NCBI GenBank assembly: GCA_017507385.1
Contig: JAFWAX010000075.1
Location: 1 to 64,000 of the forward strand
Source: Bacteroidaceae bacterium
GTDB taxonomy: Bacteria; Bacteroidota; Bacteroidia; Bacteroidales; Bacteroidaceae
DNA: 64,000 nt
Direction: 5' to 3'
Positions 36,507 to 44,498 of this stretch are shown here, in pieces. Each line of letters begins with the position of its first letter. Position 1 is the first letter of the stretch. A program made the position numbers and the translations under genes. The notes below the pieces were generated by a model. It did not search any database, was not told the DNA's origin, and was given only the letters and a program-made list of their open reading frames with translations.

Positions 36507-38117
36507 CGAATTTCCTGTAATATACAAATTTTCTTTCTTAAATTTCTTTAACAAAGTATCAATTTCCTTCTCAGCATAGTCGCTCCATTGTTCAACAGGC
36601 ATATCTGAAGGGAAATACCCGTCAAAAACTTTTTCAACAAGTTCCGGGCTTGTCTGGCATGCAATCTTAAAATGATGCAAGAATTGCTCTGCATTCCCCG
36701 TCTTCAAGTAAGCCAAAGATTTAGCCACTGATATGTTTTTGACAAATGGGCTCTTGCTGTTGGCGCCAATTTTGCTGATGGCATCAAGGACATCCAGCGC
36801 GAAGGCATCGAAGTCGTTCAAGATAAATGTCAAAGCGACATCAACTCCCATCATGACCTGGTCGTCTGCATGCTTCAAGGCGCTGGCAAAGTATTCTGAC
36901 GCTTTTTCATAGGAATTTAATGCCAAATAACAGACTCCCATCATGAAATAGGATTCGGCGCAAAAAGGATTGCTCGATATGATTGTTGAGTGAGTATTGA
37001 TGCACTCGTCATAATATCCATGATGGTAGTATAAGTCGCCTATGTCAGTAAAAACTTTCTCAAAAAGGTCGTTGAATTCTTTATATTGCGCTTTGGCTTT
37101 CAGCCTATCCTCTTCTGTTTCATGCGGTGTGTCAAACCAAAGATCGCCAGCTTCAAGTTTCTTCTCCTTGAAAACAGACTTCAGCCAAGAGAGTTCTCGA
37201 AGAGCTTCTTCGTGCTCATTATCAAGAAATAGCGCTTCTGCGTATGGGATTGCCTGTACGGCATCTCCTCCCTTGTCCAAATACTCTTTGAATACAGGCT
37301 TGGAGGCTATTTTCTCACCCATAAAATTCAATGTGTGCGCTTTGGTCAGCAGCGCCTCCATGTCATCCGGATCTACCGCCAATGCAAAGTCGCATGCTTC
37401 CAGAGCCTGTTCGCAGTTTCCTTGTGTATAGTATGCCAAAGCGAGATTCGACCACCCTTTTTTCAGATAAGGCTGCTCTTCAAGCACTTGGACAAGGATT
37501 TGGCACATCAAATCGGTCAAATCGCTCTCCCTGCAAATGTCGGCCAAATGGATGTCGGATTCAAACCGCCCTAATGGCTGAAACTTCTCGATGTACTCGT
37601 TTATCCATTTGCGCGCCATCTCCACACTCCATTCCTTTTCCCCTGTTTTAGAATTAGTTCCGCGCAGCTCGGTTATAGACGATATGATGTGAATGTAGTC
37701 TTCTCGCCACCTTTCATCTGTGGATGGCACTTCTTTGTTATCAAGAGTCAGCCACTCTCTCCATGTTTTTTCGGCCTTCTCGTCATCGTGATACTTAGCG
37801 TATTGAATCTGAGCCACTTGATATTTTACATCAGAATTGTTAATGTCAAGCTTGTTGAGTATATCCTCCGCTTCGTCATACATGCGTTGGAGCATATATG
37901 CTGCACTTTGAACAACGAGGAGGCTATCATGTTCTGGATGAATCGACAAGCCCATATTAAGAGTTCCCATTGCCAAATTGATTTTGTCAACAGACAGATA
38001 ATAATCAGCAATGTCAGCAAAGTCTTCTGCGTCAAGATAGACGCTTTTTTCTTGACGCTGTTCGTAAACTCTTAATACTTTTTTAAACTCTTCTGATTGA
38101 AAATAATCTTTCGCCAT
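36504..38117 (-). CDS. TPR-repeat protein
   Basis: 537 residues, cytosolic, built mainly of tetratricopeptide-like helix pairs: INLAMGTLNMGLSIHPEHDS, WSNLALAYYTQGNCEQALEA followed by CDFALAVDPDD, and CINTHSTIISSNPFCAESYF followed by MMGVCYLALNSYEKASEYFA. It probably binds proteins; no enzyme domain was seen. It begins 18 bases after glnS and is probably on its transcript. A functional link to glutaminyl-tRNA synthetase is not established. Confidence 0.82.
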   Translation of the reverse strand: MAKDYFQSEEFKKVLRVYEQRQEKSVYLDAEDFADIADYYLSVDKINLAMGTLNMGLSIHPEHDSLLVVQSAAYMLQRMYDEAEDILNKLDINNSDVKYQVAQIQYAKYHDDEKAEKTWREWLTLDNKEVPSTDERWREDYIHIISSITELRGTNSKTGEKEWSVEMARKWINEYIEKFQPLGRFESDIHLADICRESDLTDLMCQILVQVLEEQPYLKKGWSNLALAYYTQGNCEQALEACDFALAVDPDDMEALLTKAHTLNFMGEKIASKPVFKEYLDKGGDAVQAIPYAEALFLDNEHEEALRELSWLKSVFKEKKLEAGDLWFDTPHETEEDRLKAKAQYKEFNDLFEKVFTDIGDLYYHHGYYDECINTHSTIISSNPFCAESYFMMGVCYLALNSYEKASEYFASALKHADDQVMMGVDVALTFILNDFDAFALDVLDAISKIGANSKSPFVKNISVAKSLAYLKTGNAEQFLHHFKIACQTSPELVEKVFDGYFPSDMPVEQWSDYAEKEIDTLLKKFKKENLYITGNS

Positions 38118-38135
38118 AATCGGAGAGAGGCATAT

Positions 38136-39917
38136 TTATTTGTTCATCTTTTTCCAAGCGTCTGTTAAACCTACAGTACGGTTGAAAACAAGATGTTCAG
38201 GTGTAGAATCAGGATCCACATTATAGTAGCCAATGCGCTGGAACTGAAGATATTCCATAGGTTTTCTTGTTGCAAGCCATTTCTCCACATAAGCCTTCTT
38301 TACTTCAAGGCTGTTTGGGTTAAGGAATGGACGCATAGCCTCAATGCCGCGTACATCTCCATGTTCTTTGGAATAAGCGGCCACTTCGTCACGAGGATTC
38401 TCTACAAGCCACAGGCGGTCGTAGTTGCGCACTTCTGCTTCGATACAGTGCTTGCAGCTCACCCAATGGATGGTCTTTCCCTTAATCTTCATGTTGCTGT
38501 TTTCCTGTCCTGTTTTAGTATCAGGAATCAGCTCAGCATGGATTTCCAAGATATTGCCATCGGCATCCTTCATCACGCAATCTTCAATATTTTCAGGGCA
38601 TTGAATGATGTATGAGTTTTTCAGTCGCACTTGTTTGCCAGGGCCGAGACGGAAGAATTTCTTAGGAGCGTCTTCCATGAAATCGTCGCGCTCAATCCAT
38701 AATTCGCGGCTAAATTCAATCTCATGCGTTCCGTCTGCTTCGTTCTCGGGATTGTTTACGGCTGTATAAGTTTCCGTCTCTCCTTCTGGAAAATTAGTGA
38801 TGACAAGCTTCACAGGGTCAATCACTGCACTTACTCGTAAAGCACGTTTATTGAGGTCGTCACGCACAGCTGACTCAAAGAGCGACATCTGATTGAGAGC
38901 GTCAAATTTGGTATAGCCAATCTTGTTAATGAACGACAGAATGCCTTCAGGGCTATATCCACGACGACGGAATCCACAGATAGTCGGCATTCGAGGGTCG
39001 TCCCAGCCATTTACAACTCCTTCTTTTACCAAGACAAGCAGATTGCGCTTGGAAAGGAGGATGTGTGTTAGATTCAGCTTGTTGAACTCTGTCTGTCGAG
39101 GACGGTTGTCGTCTAATGGCTGGTCATCTCCATCAACTTGCTTCGCCCAATCAACAAAAAGGTCGTAAAGTGGGCGATGGCTGACAAACTCAAGAGTGCA
39201 GAGAGAATGGGTAACTCCTTCCCAATAGTCACACTGACCATGAGTGTAGTCATACATTGGATAGGCATTCCACTTGTTTCCTGTACGCCAATGTGGCATA
39301 TTGAGCACACGATACATGATAGGGTCACGGAAGTGCATATTGGGGCTTGCCATGTCTATTTTTGCACGAAGAACCATCTTGCCGGGCTCCATCTTGCCAG
39401 AATTCATCTCCTCGAACAGGCACAGGCTCTCTTCCACAGGACGATTGCGATATGGAGATTCAACACCCGCTTGGGTTGGGGTGCCTTTCTGCTCTGCAAT
39501 CTGCTCCGCAGTTTGTTCGTCGATATAGGCTTTGCCTTGCTTGATTAGTTCGACAGCCAAATCCCAGAGTTGCTGGAAATAGTCGCTGGCATAGAGCACC
39601 TTGTCCCATTTGAAGCCAAGCCACTCAATATCGCGCTTGATTGCTTCAACATATTCAGTGTCTTCCTTTTGCGGGTTGGTGTCATCCATGCGCAGATTGC
39701 AAATACCGCCATATTTCTGGGCAATGCCAAAGTCAAGGGCAATGGCTTTTGCGTGCCCGATATGCAAATAACCATTAGGCTCGGGTGGGAATCGTGTCTG
39801 AACTTTCCCTCCGTTTTTACCTTCTGCTAAATCTTTAACTATTTGTTCTTCAATAAAGTTGAGCGATTCTTTTTTGCACTCTTCAGACTTTATCTCTTCT
39901 ATCTGTTCTGTACTCAT
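38136..39917 (-). CDS. glnS: Glutaminyl-tRNA synthetase
   Basis: 593 residues, class I synthetase that charges tRNA-Gln with glutamine. HIGH motif in RFPPEPNGYLHIGHAKAIAL, KMSKS-type motif in HILLSKRNLLVLV, and the C-terminal beta-barrel anticodon-binding domains (HEIEFSRELWIERDDF, FFRLGPGKQVRLKNSY). A glutamate enzyme is less likely, because the HIGH context (PEPNGYLHIGHAKA) is that of GlnRS. A TAATTTTG element lies upstream. Confidence 0.96.
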   Translation of the reverse strand: MSTEQIEEIKSEECKKESLNFIEEQIVKDLAEGKNGGKVQTRFPPEPNGYLHIGHAKAIALDFGIAQKYGGICNLRMDDTNPQKEDTEYVEAIKRDIEWLGFKWDKVLYASDYFQQLWDLAVELIKQGKAYIDEQTAEQIAEQKGTPTQAGVESPYRNRPVEESLCLFEEMNSGKMEPGKMVLRAKIDMASPNMHFRDPIMYRVLNMPHWRTGNKWNAYPMYDYTHGQCDYWEGVTHSLCTLEFVSHRPLYDLFVDWAKQVDGDDQPLDDNRPRQTEFNKLNLTHILLSKRNLLVLVKEGVVNGWDDPRMPTICGFRRRGYSPEGILSFINKIGYTKFDALNQMSLFESAVRDDLNKRALRVSAVIDPVKLVITNFPEGETETYTAVNNPENEADGTHEIEFSRELWIERDDFMEDAPKKFFRLGPGKQVRLKNSYIIQCPENIEDCVMKDADGNILEIHAELIPDTKTGQENSNMKIKGKTIHWVSCKHCIEAEVRNYDRLWLVENPRDEVAAYSKEHGDVRGIEAMRPFLNPNSLEVKKAYVEKWLATRKPMEYLQFQRIGYYNVDPDSTPEHLVFNRTVGLTDAWKKMNK

Positions 39918-39964
39918 TATTTGATAGGGTATATATTAATTATGTGTATATTGAAATTTGACTG

Positions 39965-39972
39965 CAAAATTA
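39965..39972 (-). promoter_or_regulatory. Putative -7 element (TAATTTTG) of glnS
   Basis: Minus-strand TAATTTTG, 48 bases before the glnS ATG. Confidence 0.55.
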
Positions 39973-40081
39973 CAAAAGTTTTTCGTTGTTTTGATGATGT
40001 TCATAGATAAAAAACAAACAAATCTTGCAATTTGTGTTAAAAAACATATCATTCATTTCTTAAATATTCGGAAATATCACC

Positions 40082-40089
40082 TAACTTTG
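40082..40089 (+). promoter_or_regulatory. Putative -7 element (TAACTTTG) of a small transcript
   Basis: A strong TAACTTTG match with no gene directly downstream; about 70 bases later comes a terminator hairpin. Confidence 0.55.
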
Positions 40090-40094
40090 TACCG

Positions 40095-40196
40095 TTATCC
40101 TGAAAAAAAATCTTTTTACCTTAAACTAAAACCTAATTGTTGTTAAACAACTTAATGAGGTGTCTCGTTGTGAAATGAGACACCTTTGTCTTTTTT
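40095..40196 (+). ncRNA. Candidate small RNA, about 100 nt
   Basis: Bounded by a TAACTTTG promoter (40082-40089) and a clear Rho-independent terminator (40158-40196). The interior has a second small stem (GTTG with CAAC around 40140-40150) and no convincing reading frame. No known RNA family recognised. It sits in the 427-base gap between glnS and the beta-helix lipoprotein gene, the rest of which shows nothing. It could alternatively be a terminated leader of the downstream gene. Confidence 0.45.
40158..40196 (+). terminator. Rho-independent terminator
   Basis: Stem AGGTGTCTC (40158-40166) with GAGACACCT (40177-40185), 10-base loop, then ttgtctttttt. Confidence 0.85.
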
Positions 40197-40344
40197 AGCA
40201 ATGATGCGGAAGTGGATGAATGTGTAGATGTGCTCTTTATTCCTGAATACAGCAGATTTGTTCCACTTTATATTCTGCCAATTGGCACAATAAAGTAGGA
40301 GTATTTCCGTTATTACAATATATGATTGATTATCTTAAGAAACA

Positions 40345-41772
40345 ATGAAAAAACTTCATTTTATTGCTATACTTTGGAGTGTAATTATCGTTGGGATGCC
40401 CCCTGCCCTTCTCTGTTCATGCAGCGACGAGGAGTCTTTCACGGCGGATAGAGCCGCGGTGTTAGAGTTCAGTCAAGACACCATTGCGTTTGATACCGTA
40501 TTTACTGGTATCACCACTTCAACGGAGCGTTTTTATGTGTACAACAAGAATGACAAGGGAATACGTATTGTCAACGTGAAACTCGAGAAAGGTGGAGCTT
40601 CTGGATTTCTTATCAATGTAGATGGACAGAATGGTACGAATATCAGCGATGTCCAAGTGCTGAAAAAGGATAGTATTTTTGTTTTTGTGAAGCTGAATGC
40701 TCCCACACAGACATTGAACACCCTACAGCCTATTTCAGATGCCATCATTTTCACACTTGAAAGCGGTGTGCTGCAGAGAGTTATCGTTGAGGCTTGTGGC
40801 ATGAATGTAAACATTCTTCAAGGTAAAGTTTTGGAAGGACATCATGAATTCACGTCGAGTGATATCCCACATGTCATTTATGACAGTCTTGTTGTTGCGG
40901 AAAACGCTTCTTTGCGAATCTGCTCAGGAACAACGCTTTACTTTCATAACGGAGCTGGTCTAATTGTACGAGGAAGTTTGAGTATAGACGGAACGATAGA
41001 CCAGCCCGTCACATTGCGTGGCGATCGTCTCGACAGAATGTTTGACTATCTCCCCTATGACCGTCTGGAAAATCAATGGGGAGGCATATATCTGCATTCT
41101 TCATGCCAAGGATGCACTATTAACCATGCAGACATTCATAGTGGAAATTATGGCATCATTTGTGATAGCATTGCAGGAAAGCTAAGCATAGAAAACTCCG
41201 TTATCCATAATGTTGCAGGATTTGGCCTTTTCTTGCAAGATTCCGAAGCTGCTGTTGCCAACACTCAGATATCCAATGCCAAATATGACTGTGTAAGCAT
41301 CTATGGCGGAACTTCCGATTTCTACCATTGTACCATAGCGCAGTTCTATCCTTGGGACGCAGACAGGGGCAATGCGCTCTATATAAGCAACTACATTGGA
41401 GAAGATGTTCACCTTGTGCAATCTGCAAATTTCTACAATTGCTTTGTTACAGGATATGCTGATGATGAAATTTATGGGAATCCAGGAGAAATTCCATTAA
41501 ATCTCCATTTTTACAACAGCGTATTGCTGACCGATGTTTCCGATGAAGCATATTTTCACGAATGCACCGAGGATTCTGAAGATTATCCTGCATACAAAAA
41601 CACTAATTTTAAGACTCTTGATACACATGCTTATTTCTACGATTTCCGACTCGACTCGCTTAGCACAGCGCGCAGCAAAGGGTCTTCGGTGTATTCAAGC
41701 CTCTACCCTGTTGACCGTTTCGGTGTGCAGCGCGGCAGCAGCCCTGATGCGGGGTGTTATCAGTTCAAGTGA
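40345..41772 (+). CDS. Lipoprotein with right-handed beta-helix
   Basis: 475 residues. Lipoprotein-type start (hydrophobic helix to PALLCSCSDEES, lipid-anchored Cys near 25-27). The first third is an immunoglobulin-like beta region (about 35-160: TIAFDTVFTGITTSTERFYV); the rest is a parallel beta-helix of the NosD/pectate-lyase-like type, with repeated short strands such as WGGIYLHSSCQGCTINHADI, NYGIICDS and LSIENSVIHNVAGFGLFLQD. The C-terminal DRFGVQRGSSPDAGCYQF matches the closing motif seen in Bacteroidetes beta-helix proteins. It probably binds or processes polysaccharide at the cell surface; no catalytic residues identified. Confidence 0.8.
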   Translation: MKKLHFIAILWSVIIVGMPPALLCSCSDEESFTADRAAVLEFSQDTIAFDTVFTGITTSTERFYVYNKNDKGIRIVNVKLEKGGASGFLINVDGQNGTNISDVQVLKKDSIFVFVKLNAPTQTLNTLQPISDAIIFTLESGVLQRVIVEACGMNVNILQGKVLEGHHEFTSSDIPHVIYDSLVVAENASLRICSGTTLYFHNGAGLIVRGSLSIDGTIDQPVTLRGDRLDRMFDYLPYDRLENQWGGIYLHSSCQGCTINHADIHSGNYGIICDSIAGKLSIENSVIHNVAGFGLFLQDSEAAVANTQISNAKYDCVSIYGGTSDFYHCTIAQFYPWDADRGNALYISNYIGEDVHLVQSANFYNCFVTGYADDEIYGNPGEIPLNLHFYNSVLLTDVSDEAYFHECTEDSEDYPAYKNTNFKTLDTHAYFYDFRLDSLSTARSKGSSVYSSLYPVDRFGVQRGSSPDAGCYQFK

Positions 41773-41863
41773 AAAACAAAGTTCATAATGCAAGATCAAA
41801 AGTTCATCCGCACTTAAATTTAATCACTTCATATTGAAAACGAGAAAGGTTCTTCTTTCTATA

Positions 41864-41934
41864 AAACCGCACCCCTCGGGTCCGACATAGCGGACCCGAG
41901 GGGTGCGATGCGTCGTACCCGAGGGGTACGGTTT
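41864..41934. repeat. Repeat family C (ACCCGAGGGG hairpin), 71 bp
   Basis: Outer arms 41864-41884 and 41914-41934 pair with two mismatches. The 29-base centre repeats the arm sequence once more, so the left arm can pair with centre or right arm, a choice of two hairpins. A solo half copy is at about 15049-15075 and shares the flank TTCTATAAAA. Lies in the 501-base gap between the lipoprotein and dnaB genes. Confidence 0.75.
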
Positions 41935-42043
41935 ATTATTGTCTATTGTTTTGCCATCATGGCGATAAAGATGACAATAAGAAATTCCAAATACATTAGA
42001 ATTCTTTTTTTTGGAAAAAAGTCGATGAAATGGCAAAATAGAA

Positions 42044-42078
42044 TAAAAAAAGTGGATACTCTGTATGGGAGTATCCAC
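42044..42078 (-). terminator. Rho-independent terminator downstream of dnaB
   Basis: Perfect 10-bp stem GTGGATACTC (42052-42061) with GAGTATCCAC (42069-42078), followed on the minus strand by a run of seven T. It is about 195 bases past the dnaB stop and shortly after the small reading frame at 42129-42221. Confidence 0.85.
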
Positions 42079-42128
42079 GCCTTCTAATTGATAAAGTGAG
42101 AAAAATATCATTCAATCATCCACATTCG

Positions 42129-42221
42129 TTACTCACGCAACCTTTTGTGGTGAATGCACGCCCTGATATTCTCACGAACGAAGGGCATGATCATCTGAAA
42201 ATTAATTTGTTTTTTTTTCAT
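42129..42221 (-). CDS. Putative 30-residue basic peptide
   Basis: ATG at 42221 preceded by AAGGA six bases upstream, coding for 30 residues beginning MKKKQINFQMIMPF and ending with a basic HHKRLRE. No family recognised. It lies between the dnaB stop and the terminator at 42044-42078, so it would be on the dnaB transcript or have its own start near TATATTTT. Evidence is only the ribosome-binding site and the placement; it may be chance. Confidence 0.3.
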   Translation of the reverse strand: MKKKQINFQMIMPFVRENIRACIHHKRLRE

Positions 42222-42273
42222 TCAATCCTTAAAATATATTCTCGTGCTTACATATTTCTATAATAGTCGTTTT

Positions 42274-43821
42274 CTAAAAAGGCGCAGGAGACGGCATAGA
42301 AGAAATGTCCAATCCATCGAAGGAATCGCCGCTTTCGCTGTTGAATTTGGATGGCGTAGGCTTAATTGTACCATCGTCTGCTGGCATCGGCGGAACATCG
42401 TCATCAAGATTCATGAAACGCGCATGCTCGCCGCGGAAGCGAAGGCGCACATCACCCACAGCACCATTACGATGCTTGGCTATGATGATTTCTGCTATGC
42501 CTTTTAAGTCATTATTATATTGATCTTTGTAAATCTTGTAATATTCGGGACGATGGATAAAGCACACCATGTCAGCATCTTGTTCAATGGCACCGGATTC
42601 ACGAAGGTCACTCAATTGCGGACGTTTGCTGTCCGGATTGTCTGGGCTATTGCTTGTTCGTTGCTCAACAGAACGGTTCAACTGCGACAAGGCAATGATA
42701 GGAATGTTCAGTTCCTTTGCCAGGCCTTTTAATGAACGCGATATGGTGGAGACTTCTTCCTGACGTGAATTGTACGACATGCCAGAAGCGTTCATCAGCT
42801 GCAAGTAGTCGATAATTATCATCTTTACGCCATAGTCGCGTACTAATCTACGGGCTTTTGTACGAAGTTCAAACACGGAAAGGGAAGGTGTGTCGTCCAC
42901 ATAAAAAGGAGCACCATACAAATCGTTCATTCTAAACGACAGCTGGCTCCATTCGTATGGTGCTAACTGGCCGCTCTTGATTTTCTCTCCTGATATTTCA
43001 CATACATTCACCAGCAGACGGTTAACCAACTGGACATTAGACATTTCAAGCGAGAACATCGCAATAGGAATCTTTTGGTCAACAGCCATGTTGCGGGCCA
43101 TTGAAAGCACAAATGCCGTTTTTCCCATCGCAGGGCGAGCCGCAATGATGATAAGGTCGGAATTCTGCCAGCCCGAAGTCATTGCATCAAGTTTGACGAA
43201 TCCTGAAGAAAGTCCAGAAAGTCCGTCTGTTCGGGCAGCCGCTTTCTGCAACAGTTCGTATGCTTCATGAATGACCGGGTCAATCTGCGTGAAATCCTTT
43301 TTCAAGTTCGACTTGGAAAGTTCAAACAGTTTACCTTCGGCCAACTGCATCAGTTCTTGAATGTCTTGGCTGTCGTCGAATGCCAATTTCTGAATGTTGC
43401 TGGTATAGGAAATAAGGTCACGCGCAAGAGCTTTCTGTGCCACAATACGAGCGTGGTATTCAAGGTGAGCCGCTGAAAGCATGGAGCGTGACAGCTCTGC
43501 TATGTAGGCTGCACCACCAGCATTTTCCAGCTCTCCCGTCTGCTGCAGCTGCTCTACGACAGTGAGCACGTCAACGGGGGCGTCTTTTGCCACAAGAGAT
43601 TGAATCGCCCTATAAATGACTTGGTGCTTTGACTCGTAGAATGAGTGGGGCTTCAGAAAATCTGATACCGTTCCAAAAGCGTCCTGCTCAATGATGCACG
43701 CACCAATCACAGCTCTTTCAAGCTCAACGGCTTGAGGCTGCAATCTACCCAACAAAGCAAGCTGTTCTTGTTCGTTGTTACGAGGCGTCCTGACGCGAGT
43801 GGTTTTCTTTTGTTCTGGCAT
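42274..43821 (-). CDS. dnaB: Replicative DNA helicase
   Basis: 515 residues from the ATG at 43821 (MPEQKKTTRVRTPRN); a longer reading to 43932 would run over the promoter and is rejected. DnaB is the hexameric helicase at the replication fork. Seen: N-terminal domain QAVELERAVIGACIIEQDAF, Walker A AARPAMGKTAFVLSMARN, Walker B region VKMIIIDYLQLMNA, and SDLRESGAIEQDADMVCFIHR. No intein. Three DnaA-box-like sites lie upstream. Confidence 0.96.
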   Translation of the reverse strand: MPEQKKTTRVRTPRNNEQEQLALLGRLQPQAVELERAVIGACIIEQDAFGTVSDFLKPHSFYESKHQVIYRAIQSLVAKDAPVDVLTVVEQLQQTGELENAGGAAYIAELSRSMLSAAHLEYHARIVAQKALARDLISYTSNIQKLAFDDSQDIQELMQLAEGKLFELSKSNLKKDFTQIDPVIHEAYELLQKAAARTDGLSGLSSGFVKLDAMTSGWQNSDLIIIAARPAMGKTAFVLSMARNMAVDQKIPIAMFSLEMSNVQLVNRLLVNVCEISGEKIKSGQLAPYEWSQLSFRMNDLYGAPFYVDDTPSLSVFELRTKARRLVRDYGVKMIIIDYLQLMNASGMSYNSRQEEVSTISRSLKGLAKELNIPIIALSQLNRSVEQRTSNSPDNPDSKRPQLSDLRESGAIEQDADMVCFIHRPEYYKIYKDQYNNDLKGIAEIIIAKHRNGAVGDVRLRFRGEHARFMNLDDDVPPMPADDGTIKPTPSKFNSESGDSFDGLDISSMPSPAPF

Positions 43822-43877
43822 TGGGTTTATACGGATTGAGTCAATTGTAATGACCTTATTTCTCTCTTTATCGATTG

Positions 43878-43885
43878 CAAAATTA
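43878..43885 (-). promoter_or_regulatory. Promoter of dnaB
   Basis: Minus-strand TAATTTTG with CTTG about 20 bases upstream (TTG at 43906-43908) fits the Bacteroidetes -7/-33 pair. Confidence 0.65.
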
Positions 43886-43925
43886 TAAAATAATAATGTA
43901 ATTGACAAGGCTTTACGAAAAAAAA

Positions 43926-43980
43926 ATATCAACAGGAAAAACCGCTTGGTGTTGATAACTTGACCGAAACTGTTGATAAC
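43926..43980. promoter_or_regulatory. Cluster of DnaA-box-like sites upstream of dnaB
   Basis: TGTTGATAAC at 43950-43959 and 43971-43980 (21 bases apart, plus strand) and an inverted TATCAACA at 43927-43934. TTATCAACA differs by one base from the DnaA box TTATNCACA. The rest of the 677-base gap up to nqrA holds a further TAATTTTG on the plus strand (44025-44032), repeat D and the nqr promoter, but no gene. Confidence 0.4.
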
Positions 43981-44143
43981 GTATAAAAATAGGTCGATTT
44001 CATCGGCAAAAAGGCCTTTTTATGTAATTTTGCTGCGAGAAATAAAAAATCCCCTCATTTTAAGCCAACACGTTTATTTTCACCTGCAAACGTGATGTAA
44101 TTTGCAAACCACGATACCCTGTTATTGCCCCTTTTCTTTGTTG

Positions 44144-44196
44144 CACCCTGTATCGTAATTACGTTGCTGCCTTCACCGTAATTACGATACAGGGTG
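44144..44196. repeat. Repeat family D hairpin (GTAATTACG), 53 bp
   Basis: Perfect 20-bp arms 44144-44163 and 44177-44196 with a 13-base loop. The arm contains the CGTAATTACG core found singly at 26257-26266 and 57223-57232 and in three direct copies at 34440-34496. Confidence 0.85.
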
Positions 44197-44398
44197 TAGC
44201 ATCATCGTGATAAAAAGTGGAAAGATGATGCCATTCAAACATGAATGTCATTTCTGCAGGTGGCAGCCATTCCCTTTACCCTTGCCAAATACAAGACAAT
44301 TTTGAAATGTCGATGTAGCAACTATCGACATAAAAAGGTTTTTTTTTGTATTTATTTAATAAGTGTAAGTATATTTTTCCTAATAAATTTAAAAGTTT

Positions 44399-44406
44399 TA
44401 ACTTTG
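44399..44406 (+). promoter_or_regulatory. Putative -7 element (TAACTTTG) of the nqr operon
   Basis: TAACTTTG at 44399-44406, 92 bases before the nqrA ATG; a T-rich -33 region lies near 44374. Confidence 0.65.
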
Positions 44407-44498
44407 TAGCGAATTTAGTCAGTCAGCAGATGAAATCTGTTGATTGGTTTTATTGTTTTGTCGAAAGTAAATATTTATCAGTTAACATTAACAATAAT

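Noticed and set aside
39958..40146. A 62-codon plus-strand frame
   Set aside because: Runs across the glnS promoter and the small-RNA promoter, with AT-rich chance composition.
40082..40196. tRNA or known riboswitch in the glnS upstream gap
   Set aside because: No cloverleaf, CCA end or known riboswitch core could be formed; only a promoter and terminator are clear.
41824..42111. A 95-codon minus-strand frame
   Set aside because: Crosses the terminator hairpin and repeat C; composition is that of non-coding DNA.
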